A stretch of 52,218 nt of DNA, from assembly GCA_014621425.1 (NCBI GenBank), contig JAANBB010000287.1, positions 1-52,218 of the forward strand, in the 5' to 3' direction. Each line of letters opens with the position of its first letter. Position 1 is the stretch's first letter. Source of the DNA: Cylindrodendrum hubeiense. Taxonomy: Eukaryota; Ascomycota; Sordariomycetes; Hypocreales; Nectriaceae. The notes under the pieces were generated by a model. It did not search any database and was not told the DNA's origin. It saw only the letters and a list, made by a program, of their open reading frames with translations. The translations under genes were made by a program, and so were the position numbers. This document shows positions 41,403-52,218 of this stretch, one piece after another.

Positions 41403-43268
41403 GGCGGGATTCGAATGGGAGAGGCACGGGTCGGTGTCTGTGATGAAGGACGATGGTCAGCCAGGCGTGTCCTCTAGTAGCGACAAAGCTGTCGGCGACT
41501 CTGAAGTAATAGGGTGACGCGTCCTGATTGGGAGCGCCGGGTCTCACAGGCCAACGAGCCCGTAAAGGGATGGGGGCTTCTGAGACTGTGAACTCACCTC
41601 GCCTTAACAAGGGGAACGATTATGGCCAGGTGGCCTGGGGGGAAGGGAAGAGAAGATGAAGGATAAGAAGAAGAAGGAACAATCAAAAGAATGGAGAGAA
41701 GGAGGAAGAGAGAATAAGAGGCAGATGCAATGGCAAACTTGCCTGGGAGGCTGAGGCGGGAAAGAAGAAAAAAAGAAGAACAGGTGATAGGAGCCTCTGT
41801 CCGTCTGCAGAAGCAATGGATTCGCGTCTGAGCTGTCGAGGACAACTTGCAAGCTTCCAGCAGCTGAACTTAGATGCAGGGGGCATCAACTAGGAGACTG
41901 GCGCCACTTTTTTTCCTTTCTGGCCACTTGGCACTTTCTTGCCCCCTAACAATTTCTGGGCCACTCTCGTTTTGTTGCTCCAGTCCGTGATTTCCAGTGG
42001 AGGGGTCAGGCTAACAGGGGATGGAATAGGAGCTATTGGGGGCTAAACCGGGGACTACTACGTACGGAGGGGCTACAGAGGGACTACAGGCCGGCCATAG
42101 GAGTGCCATTGCTCGTGGTGGCTCCCGTCCCCCCCCCTGATCCAGTGATCTCCTCGAGACCCTTGGTCTGATGGACAGGGCTGAAGCCATGGAAGCCATG
42201 GCTGATCACTCAAGATGAAGCACCCCGATGAAGCACCCCAATGAAGCACCCCGATGATTGTTCTGCGCCCCTTATCGATAACAATATGTGGCTTGTTCAA
42301 ATGGGTGTGGAGCTGCCGCGTCCTTGCGAGAGACTGCTGTCATGCGGCGTGTGCCATGATGGCTTTGTCTCGTGTTAAAATGGATGGCAGGCTGAAGTAA
42401 AAAAAAGTATGTCGCATCGTGAGGGATGTGCAATGCGTCATGCTCGTGAAGATGGAGTCTCTGGAGTATCTGAGACTGTGCCAAAGCTCGCAGAGAGTAA
42501 TGTTGAGAAGCTGCAAGCTGGTGCGAGGACCAATAAACGCATCCACAATGAATCTTAACAAATCGCGCCCTCTCCTGCACCACGCACCGCACCCAGACAT
42601 GATTGAGATGCCATGACCGGATTGGAGTCTGCCATGTGAGTACTGTGTATAGCCCTGTGTATGTGAGTACGTGAGTATATGAGTATGTAATTGTAAATGT
42701 ACGTAATTGCCCGCCCTCCTAAGACCTGGGCCGTCGGAACCCGCCTCCGCAGCCACAGCCGCGCACACGCCCAAAGCCGTGCCCCTCCATCTGTGGTTGA
42801 CACCTCCTGCGCAGCCAAAGCCCCGCGCCTCTCAGCAACCTCCGCGCGCCGTGTCCGGAGGGCGCGGGCGGGGCACCCGAGCCAAGTCGGGTGTCTCCCA
42901 GCGCAAAAGCACCAGAGGGTAGCCGATCAGCGGAAAGGCCTGGGGCTGCACGGTCAGGTCAGGTAAGGCGGCCTGGGACACACGGTACGTAGTACATACC
43001 GTACATTAAGGTACCTACCTACCTCTACACGTGTGGGCGCGGTCCGAGGGTCCGGGGGTGCAGCAAAAGAGAGCCATTTCCACCGTCTTCCACTGACAGT
43101 CGCGGATCCCAGACAAGCGGAGCAAACCCCCGGACTTCAAATATAGCTGCCGCCCATCCCTCGCATCCATCCAAAGTGTGTTTGTATCCTCCATCTTCCC
43201 ATACTTCCAGACTCAATCCTCATTCCCCAAACACCACAAACTCTCCCTTCTCACGTTTTCTCCCAGGT
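41403..43268. promoter_or_regulatory. Divergent promoter region PMT2 / RidA
   Basis: 1.9 kb. It is CT-rich on the minus strand at 41600-41860 (PMT2 leader). It contains a 13-nt tandem repeat at 42214-42252 and a CTACC cluster near 43010. A TATA-like AAATATAG sits at about 43138, 130 bp before the RidA ATG. No gene supported. Confidence 0.5.
42214..42252. repeat. 13-nt tandem repeat, three copies
   Basis: Unit GATGAAGCACCCC; copies at 42214-42226, 42227-42239 and 42240-42252, the third with one change. Confidence 0.85.
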
Positions 43269-43986
43269 ATGTTGGTGTCCATCGCCCGCAGAGCGCCTCG
43301 TGCCGCCGCCGCTCTTCGGTCTGCCCCTCCGATCCCGCGCGGCCCCAGGTTCACACGTCACCTTGTTAGAACACAATCCACCATGTCTGATCAGACCATC
43401 ATCTTCACCAAGGACGCTCCGGCTGGTGAGTACTCTTCTCCGTTTGATCTTGGTAGCTGCAATACTGACATGGTCCTCAGCTCTTGGCCCTTACGTACGT
43501 CTCCCCAGAGGTGCCACCCTCTCACTCATCCATCCACCACTCACCCATCTTGCAAACACGCGATATTGACCGTTTCAACAGTCCCAAGCCATCAAGACCC
43601 CCACCGCCATTTACTGCTCCGGCCAGATCCCCCTCACCCCCGAGGGTGTGTTCATTGAGGGTACCATCGGCGAGAAGACCCGCCAGTGCTGCCAGAACCT
43701 CAAGGCCGTCATTGAGGAGGCCGGCTCCTCCATGTCCAAGGTTGTCAAGGTCAACATCTTCCTGTCCGACATGGACCACTTTGCCGTACGTTCCTCATCC
43801 TGACTTCTCACCGCCTTGACAAAACTGATCCTCATTTGGAACCATCCCTGACTAACAATTCCGCAATAGGGTATGAACGCCGAGTACGAGCAGTGGTTCT
43901 CCCACAAGCCTGCCCGCAGCTGTGTTGCCGTCAAGACTCTTCCCAAGAACGTCGATGTCGAGATTGAGGCCATCGCTCTCCCCTAA
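43269..43986 (+). CDS. MMF1: RidA/YjgF family 2-iminobutanoate deaminase (Mmf1/Hmf1 type)
   Basis: Hydrolyses reactive enamines/imines made by PLP enzymes such as threonine deaminase. Four exons: 43269-43425, 43481-43494 (only 14 nt), 43582-43785 and 43870-43986, giving 163 aa. The micro-exon codes for the ALGPY part of the family opening ALGPYSQAIK. The RidA core is complete: [35 protein letters not shown] and the catalytic Arg in PARSCVAV near the C terminus. Residues 1-38 are Arg/Ala-rich without acids and fit a mitochondrial presequence. A second in-frame ATG at 43383 (Met39, ACCATG context) would give a 125-aa cytosolic form starting MSDQTI. It is convergent with ARPC1. Confidence 0.95.
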
Positions 43987-44604
43987 ACAGCTTAAATCAC
44001 AAATACAAAGTTTGGGCCGCAATGGACTACTAAACAAGAGAAAAAAAAGAATTACCACATCTCTCTATTACCTGTGACGTCTAATCGCTGCTCGTCCTAA
44101 CACTCACCGTTATACTTCCAAATCACATGATGCAGTTCACTTTAGGTATCTAGGCCATCTACACATTCGTAAAACCCACGCGCTGCCTCAATAATCGGTC
44201 GACAAGGTCTCACCAGAGTTTAGAGATGATGGAGAAAAGGGCCCGTATTTGGTGTCTTGGCTTCGACATTGATTCTTGAAATTGCCCTAGATGTTGGGCT
44301 TGTCGATGCTAATATCTGAGTATATAGAAGAGCTTCACTTGTGGGGTGTGACGATGTTGATATAGCCGGTCAAGACCTTGTTATTTGTGTGACTTGAAAG
44401 CTGACAATCATACCGAGGTTAGAGCCCTTCAGCAACACGGACATTCAAAGATTTCGCTGGACATGCATACGGAGAAAGAAAATGGCATAGGGAGAAACAC
44501 TTGTATTTGTAAATGGGTTTTATAAGCCGATGCAAAATCAAGGTTCTGTAGCACCCAGGGTAGGAATGCTTTGTCATTTCTGTACAATGGCATGAGATGT
44601 CTAT
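43987..44604. other. Convergent 3' regions, no gene
   Basis: 618 bp between the stops of RidA and ARPC1; AT-richer than coding DNA. No frame or structure of note. Confidence 0.5.
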
Positions 44605-45808
44605 CTAAGCACTCCAGATGACAACTCTGCCGTCGACTCCGCTTGCTGTATTCTTGTTAGCTTCGCTCGAATTGACCCTCTCTGGGTGTTTTGACTTACA
44701 GCTGAACTTTGTGACACGGTCGCCGGACGTCTCATATGGACGAATCATGGTGACAGTGTTCTGATGAACAGTCTTGAGTTGCGTGTCGTCCTTGGCCTTA
44801 CCCTTGAGATCCATCTGCCTGAACATGTTCAGTGCAGACTCCTCGCGTTGCTCCAGACCGGGACGCCCCTTGGACTCGATCGTCCCGGTCAGCTGCCAGC
44901 CAGCCTCGCTACCCTGGAAACGGAAAGCCTCGCAATCGTAGCCAGCAGCGATGATCTCATCTTCAGCGCTCCATAGAAGGCTCTTGAAGGGGAGCATCTG
45001 ACTGGAGATGGTGACAACGGCACGGGGGGGTTGATCGGGTCCGGTGGGGTAGACGACAGTAATGCTGCTGTCATGAGCGGCAAAGGCAAGGCTGTCACCG
45101 CTCGGGGAGAAAGCGACTGAGTGAACCCAGCCGGCAGAGTTGTTCAGGTACTCTCCACACACGGTGTTGAAGGGAAGTCGCTCGCCCCAGACGCCGGCGG
45201 GAGGTCGGGGATCAACACCCTTGATGAAGCTGGAGAGGACTCGAGCGTGAGCGTCGGTGGAACCAGCAGCGAGGAGGACAGAGTTGGGGTGCCAGGCGAC
45301 GCTGGTAATGGTGCTGCGGATGGGCTTCTTCAGGTGCTTCGACACCCACCAGTCGTTCTCCTCCTCGAAGTAGCAGACGGCGATAACGCGGTCACCGGAA
45401 CCGACAGCGAACTTGGTCTCGGAAGGCGACCAACGGACAAATGTAGCAGCCCTGTTGATTCGAAGAAGGACAAGGGTGGGCTTGTATCCAGTGGGGGAGG
45501 GCTCCCAGACAAGGGCATTTCGATCTGAGGTCCCATTAGTTGCGTGTTGGCATAGGGGGGCGGATCGGGATGGAGCGGAACTCACCCTGAGAGCAGGTCA
45601 CAATGCGGCCGCTCTGGGGAGCAATGTCCACACTGGTGACAGTCTTGTCGTGACCCTTGAGCTCATCCTTTAGCTTGAAGGCATCGCCGACCTTGGAGTA
45701 CAGCTCGACGGTAGTCTCTCGAGTAACGGCCAAGGTAGACTGATCAGCCGAGAACGAGTGGTCGACAATCGGGTTGTGAAACAGGTGGTGAACCTCGGGA
45801 GGAGACAT
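44605..45808 (-). CDS. ARC40: Arp2/3 complex subunit 1 (ARPC1, WD40)
   Basis: WD40 beta-propeller subunit of the Arp2/3 actin-nucleating complex, used in branched actin at endocytic patches and tips. Exons are 45586-45808, 44700-45524 and 44605-44645, giving 362 aa. It starts MSPPEVHHLFHNPI, typical for fungal ARPC1. Blades are visible as [30 protein letters not shown]-like (split by intron 1), FVRWSPSETKFAVGSG, ITSVAWHPNSVLLAAGSTDA, VHSVAFSPSGDSLAFAAHD and the final FSSSGVDGRVVIW, which is only restored by splicing the 54-nt last intron. It is divergent from the U1A-type gene with 398 bp between ATGs. Confidence 0.95.
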
Positions 45809-46206
45809 GGCGTAAGATGATTGAGTGATTTGCGATAGGAGGATCTCTCTACTATCGCTGTGGGAGGATTAGACGGTGAAGGAGGAGTAGCTGGGCGGTG
45901 CAGTTGGCAATGGGGAGGCTGACGATGATGCTGGCTCAGTGGGGGTGGGGTTACGTAGCCAGTTCCGAGCTTGGGCCACACTCAAGGCCGCCGCTGCAGT
46001 ACAGCGCTAAGCTCCGCGAGGCTGAGAGTCGACAAAAAACTCCACCTGCACACAACATCGATATCAACACATTTACGACTCTGGCACGCGCGCGAAGCCT
46101 CCTTCTCATCCCAATCCTGCTGCGAAGGGCACCAAGGGGCCGTATTTATTGAATCGACGAATATCGACATCTACAGCAGACACGACGCCCCGGAACCGAC
46201 GTCACA
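45809..46206. promoter_or_regulatory. 398-bp bidirectional promoter ARPC1 / U1A-type gene
   Basis: Short shared upstream region of two divergent housekeeping genes. No clear TATA; no specific site recognised. Confidence 0.5.
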
Positions 46207-46918
46207 ATGGCCGCCGTCGCCGCACCGCCTCGTGCTCTCCAGCCCAACTCCACCCTGCCCGCCAAAGTGCAACCCATCCCTCCCAACCAGACGTCAGTTC
46301 TCTTGCATAGTCCAATGCTGTTCATCTTCTGACATTTCACAGTCTCTATGTGACGAACCTCCCATCTTCGAAAGTCCAGAAAGCCGACCTGCGGGCCGCG
46401 CTGTACCTGCTGTTCTCGACATACGGGCCGGTGTTGGATGTGGTCGCTCTCAAGACGATGTCGATGCGCGGCCAAGCCCACATCGTGTACCGAGATGTGC
46501 AGACTGCCACCCAAGCTATGAGGTCTCTGGAGGGACAATCCTTCCTCGGCCGTGACCTTGTACGTGACCTGCGTATCCCAATATGGAGGTGCCAAGCTAA
46601 CATGTCGTTTAGAAAATCCAATATGCCAAGTCAAAGTCGAACTTTGTGGCCAAGCTTGATGGAACATTTAAGATGCCTAGCGGCTCCGGGGCTGCCGTTG
46701 TCGAGCAGACGGAACTGCAACAGAGCATCTTCAACGCACCCCCTCCTGGAACAGCGGCGGCGTCTGGCTCTGGCCTGCCAGCCAAGCCATCGGCGAGCGT
46801 GGACCATGTCATGCAGGATGCCGACTCACCAGCGGATCGGGGCCAGAAGCGAACCCGCGACTCTGAGGACGAAAGTGACGACGACGTGGCCATGGAGGAG
46901 GACAGCGATGATGAATAA
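46207..46918 (+). CDS. U1A/U2B''-type snRNP RRM protein
   Basis: RNA-binding spliceosomal protein. Exons are 46207-46292, 46343-46559 and 46613-46918, giving 202 aa. A Pro-rich N terminus is followed by one RRM of the U1A/U2B'' kind: RNP2 LYVTNLP at the start of exon 2, the KADLRAALYLLFSTYG helix, RNP1 RGQAHIVY, and FLGRDLKIQYAKSKSN spanning the second splice. The C-terminal half is Ala/Pro-rich and ends in a long acidic stretch (EDESDDDVAMEEDSDDE). Only one RRM is present, whereas metazoan U1A has two, so it is the fungal form that may serve U1, U2 or both. The stop is 64 bp from that of the convergent ATG10. Confidence 0.93.
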
Positions 46919-46982
46919 TGGACCCAAGCCTATGATCAGCACATCGATGAGAGATGGAACCCATCAAACGACCAGAGTCGCG

Positions 46983-47835
46983 TTATTGGATTGCCATCTC
47001 TTTGGGCACCCACAAGCCTACGCACCCTCCCACGAGCCCGAGCCAGATCATGAGGTAGTTCGTCCTGTCGCACTCAAACTTGGAGATGGCATCCCCGAGC
47101 AGGCAGGGGTGGACGAAGAAGGACGGGACACCCGTGATAGGGTGATGCTGGGAAGCAAGGTGTTAGTTAGGCCAAACGACTGTTACGATACCCAGAATCT
47201 TGAATTGACTTGTGGAAATAGCACTTCCCAATACTCACATCGGCCGAGATGCCACCCACCCCGCCAAGGGAGCGGAGGCCCGCCTTGTACTCGTCGGGTA
47301 CTAGGCGGCGGAAGACGGTGTCGATGTTGAAGGCGGGCTCGTGGGCGGGGAGTCCGCGTAAAGTGAACCATAGACAAGGCACCCGATATGTAGGATGAAG
47401 ATGGATTTCATACTCGGCCACCCCGACGTCCAGACGGGACGGTTGCTTTACGAGGGCCGCCTGGGAACCAGTGAGAAAAAGTCCAAACAAACAAGATACA
47501 TGAAGAGGCTCTGTTACCTCGTCCGCATTCTCTGCATCCATCATGTCACTGTCCCCCGCAAGTGCAGCGTCGCCAGGCGGCTCGGAAAACGAGAAGCTAT
47601 CCAAGTCGAGCGAAAGGTCACCATGGTCCAGGTCCGTCTGAAGCGGCCGTCTGATCTGAATGTACGTAGTATATCCCCCTTCAAAGGAGAAGTTTGTGTC
47701 GAGGGCCGTACACACTTTGAGCTTCCACCGGATGCGCTCCCGCCCCAACTCCGCGCGACAGTACTGCCGCTCCAGGTGGTGGCATGCCTCAGAGAACTCT
47801 TCCGGGTTGAGCGACGGGTAGTTTGCGATGCTCAT
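46983..47835 (-). CDS. ATG10: Autophagy E2-like enzyme Atg10
   Basis: Conjugates Atg12 to Atg5 in autophagosome formation. Exons are 47518-47835, 47239-47460 and 46983-47147, giving 234 aa. It starts MSIANYPSLNPEEFSEACHH, as Atg10 proteins do. YEIHLHPTYRVPCLWF and DTVFRRLVP are family marks. GGISAD joins across the 91-nt last intron to HHPITGVPSFFVHPCLLGDA, where Cys195 in HPC is the catalytic cysteine. Without that splice the frame ends in an unrelated tail lacking the cysteine. The first intron (47461-47517, 57 nt) is open in frame; removing it joins NADE to AALVKQPSRLD, the better match. The region around residue 80-105 is acidic and variable. Confidence 0.93.
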
Positions 47836-48720
47836 GGCTGGCTACCTGCTGTTCTGGGACTCCAGAGACCTTTTGGCTCTTCTGGTCGCTGGCCGCTTTC
47901 TGCCGCGCAAATGTTTCAGGACTGTCCCGGGAGACAGGGCTCGTCCGTCAAAGCCAGTCGGAGTACGCACGAAGTAAGTAAGTCTGTACTTGGTGTAACA
48001 GACGCACGGAGGGGTAGTTTGGCAACTGGCGGATACTTTTCCAGGGTGCTTCTCCCGTCGGAGCTGTCTTGGATATGCTTTGTGGACCCTGAGAAAGCTC
48101 TCTCTCCCTGACGCTCGGGACGTTTCTGTCGAGTCCCAGGTTGTGCAAGTGGTGATATTCCGCCTCGACCCTTGCGCCGTCGCTGGAAGCCTAGGGAGAT
48201 TTGTGTGCGTGCGTGGACGCCGGCGTCGCTGGGAGCCACTGAAGATTGGCGGGCCAGGCCCATGGCCGCGGTGCCTAACAAACCCGGCAGCGTTGAGCCA
48301 TGGCCCCCTACGCCCAATACGTGTAGCTGTCCTTTCGCCAGGTCGCCAGAGCTCGGGGCGTGGCCCAACCAGCGCAGCGCTAGCCTGGATGGCTGCGGGG
48401 ACGCTCGTCATGGCAATAGACGACTCCGTACAGGGGCTCGGAGCGCATGCGAAGACTGGTGAAATCTGGTCTCGTGCTCGGACTCGCTGGAGCTCCAGGC
48501 CCGTTCATTGTTCAACGTTGACGTTGCGTTCTGGTGCTGCTATCAGCCATCTCCATAGTATTGACCGTGCTGCAGTGCCACATCGCCGTGCGAATACAGC
48601 GCCCTCCTCTCCCTCTCCCCCTCGAGCTATCGTCAATTACATCTAGAGCCGCCGCTCGCCACCGAGACACGTCGTTCCGCCAACCCTCCCTTTCCGCCCC
48701 GACATGCAGCAGCAGTGCTC
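47836..48720. promoter_or_regulatory. Divergent promoter region ATG10 / GH47
   Basis: 885 bp; CT-rich segment at 48600-48640 before the GH47 start. No specific factor site recognised, no gene seen. Confidence 0.45.
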
Positions 48721-50879
<2,159 letters not shown>

Positions 50880-52218
50880 TTTTGGATTTTCTTCTTGGTC
50901 TGGCTTTTAGCTGTGGCCTGAGGAGCATTGGAAAATGATATGCTAGGAAATGAGCCTATATGTGTGGGCTGAAGCATCTGGCTGGACACAACAGCCGTGG
51001 TTGGATTGCCTGTATGATGACGGTGGAAACCTGCGCATTGTTAATGTATAAAAGCCCAAACGCAGATCGGGCTACGGATACCGAGCGAAGAGTTGTCAAG
51101 TGGAGGATCCCGGGTGCGTCGACTGTTAGGCGGCTCGTGCGCGCGGGAAGGAATTTGAATCCGCTGCATGCGAAGTTGAACTAAAAGATCTTGGCCGTGG
51201 ATGCATTGGTTTGATAACCAGGTCCCTTGCTCGAGAGGGAGTGAGATCCCTGACATTGATGCTGACGAATCTTTGGTGAGAGAATTACAGATTACAAGCT
51301 ACAAGTATTGACAGAGCATGAAGCACAATCCGGGGGAATATAATGCTCCTTGTGGGTTGTACTACGTAGCGGAGCAGTACCTCACGGAGGAGTGAGATCC
51401 TTGCTTGAAGCCCTGGTCCATGTCGCGGGACCTGTGAATGCACCCTCTCTATGTAGGTACGTAGCATTACACACACTGCTGCTCTTGCGTACCTAGGTAG
51501 GTAGGTACGTAGTAATTAACAGTTATTCCATGCTTCGGACCCGAGGGATAAAATGCCCACCTAGCCCGGCCTGGCGGTGACCCCCGGTCTGCGGCTGCGG
51601 TAGTGATTGGAGATTGCCTGACGCTTTGCAACTTTATTCCACCTGACAGATGGGGCTTGTGGGAGACACTATTGGAGTCGTAGTGCAACGTACGCCCGCA
51701 GAGAGGCAGGCACCAGTGTTCCAGCTTCCAGCACGTGTGCAGGGCGAGGCTCGAAGAGTCCCGAAGAGTCGAGGAGTCGAAGAGGGAGTGCGGTGGGAAG
51801 GCTGGGGGGGCAATGAATGAGAACGACATCCCCCCCGTTTCATCAGGTGCAGCCAATTCGTTCAGAGTCGCTCAATCAGGCTGTGCCTCTCTCACCACCC
51901 ATGCTCTGCGACTGCGTACATCAGGCGAATCTCTGTGCGAGTGCCGTGCCCGTGGGTGTGCGTGTACAGATGCACATGTGCCCTGCTATCTATGCTAATG
52001 CTATCCCTTCGCCCACCCGTTCCGCCGCCGGGACAAGGACACGCACCGCCATTCGCGTTTCTGCGGCGGCTCTGGGGCTAGATGCCGGTTTTCGCTTCGA
52101 CGTCACTTGACTCGCTCGTCCGTCGTGGCTCTGCCGATTGTGCCTCGCCGGTTGTGCCGCCTATCCCACCACCCGCCCGAATCCCACGTTGAGGTTCCGG
52201 CTCCGCTCGCTGGCGCTG
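50880..52218. other. Right-end intergenic, no supported gene
   Basis: 1.3 kb. GH47 3' region, then a GTAGGTACGTAG/TACCTAGGTAGG cluster at 51452-51515. The frames near the right edge show no domain. The last 300 bp is CG-rich and could be the promoter of a gene beyond the edge. Confidence 0.5.

Overview
The window is nuclear DNA from a filamentous ascomycete. Genes are short and compact. Introns are 45-117 nt, mostly with GTAAGT/GTGAGT-type donors and CAG/TAG/AAG acceptors. Promoter leaders are pyrimidine-rich, and gene content is typical of Sordariomycetes. The O-mannosyltransferase, GT69, TFIIB and Cys-rich secreted proteins look most like Hypocreales, but that placement is inference from protein flavour only.

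Left part (1-12.5 kb): the 5' part of a secreted type II L-asparaginase runs off the left edge. It is followed by TFIIB (minus) and, divergently, anthranilate phosphoribosyltransferase TRP4 (plus), whose promoter carries two perfect GCN4/CPC1-type sites. A small acidic protein, a mitochondrial class III CoA-transferase with five exons and a PHD-finger protein come next.

Middle (12.5-36 kb): this is a looser, accessory-like stretch. It holds a 20-cysteine secreted protein, about 4 kb of gene-poor DNA rich in simple repeats and a 22-bp perfect palindrome, and a predicted four-helix membrane protein. An asparagine-synthetase-like protein (ASNSD1 type) and a GPI-anchored SGNH/CE3-like esterase follow. 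Then come an orphan ORF interrupted by one in-frame TAG, a C2H2 transcription factor with a very long upstream region, and an orphan protein built from an alternating 34-residue repeat.

Right part (36.9-50.9 kb): dense housekeeping genes. They are a GT69 (CAP59/CMT1-type) glycosyltransferase, protein O-mannosyltransferase Pmt2, a RidA/Mmf1 protein, the Arp2/3 subunit ARPC1, a U1A/U2B''-type RRM protein, Atg10 and a GH47 alpha-1,2-mannosidase. Three of these (GT69, Pmt2, GH47) act in secretory-pathway glycosylation.

Most gene models below were rebuilt exon by exon, with reading phase checked at every junction. I see no transposon, rRNA, convincing tRNA, CRISPR array or biosynthetic cluster. 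The best candidates for undescribed biology are: the alternating 34-residue repeat protein (34711-35529); the same-frame TAG in 25039-26664; the tandem acceptor that would truncate the PHD protein (12011-12022); the three introns that stay open in frame; and the secreted 20-Cys protein.
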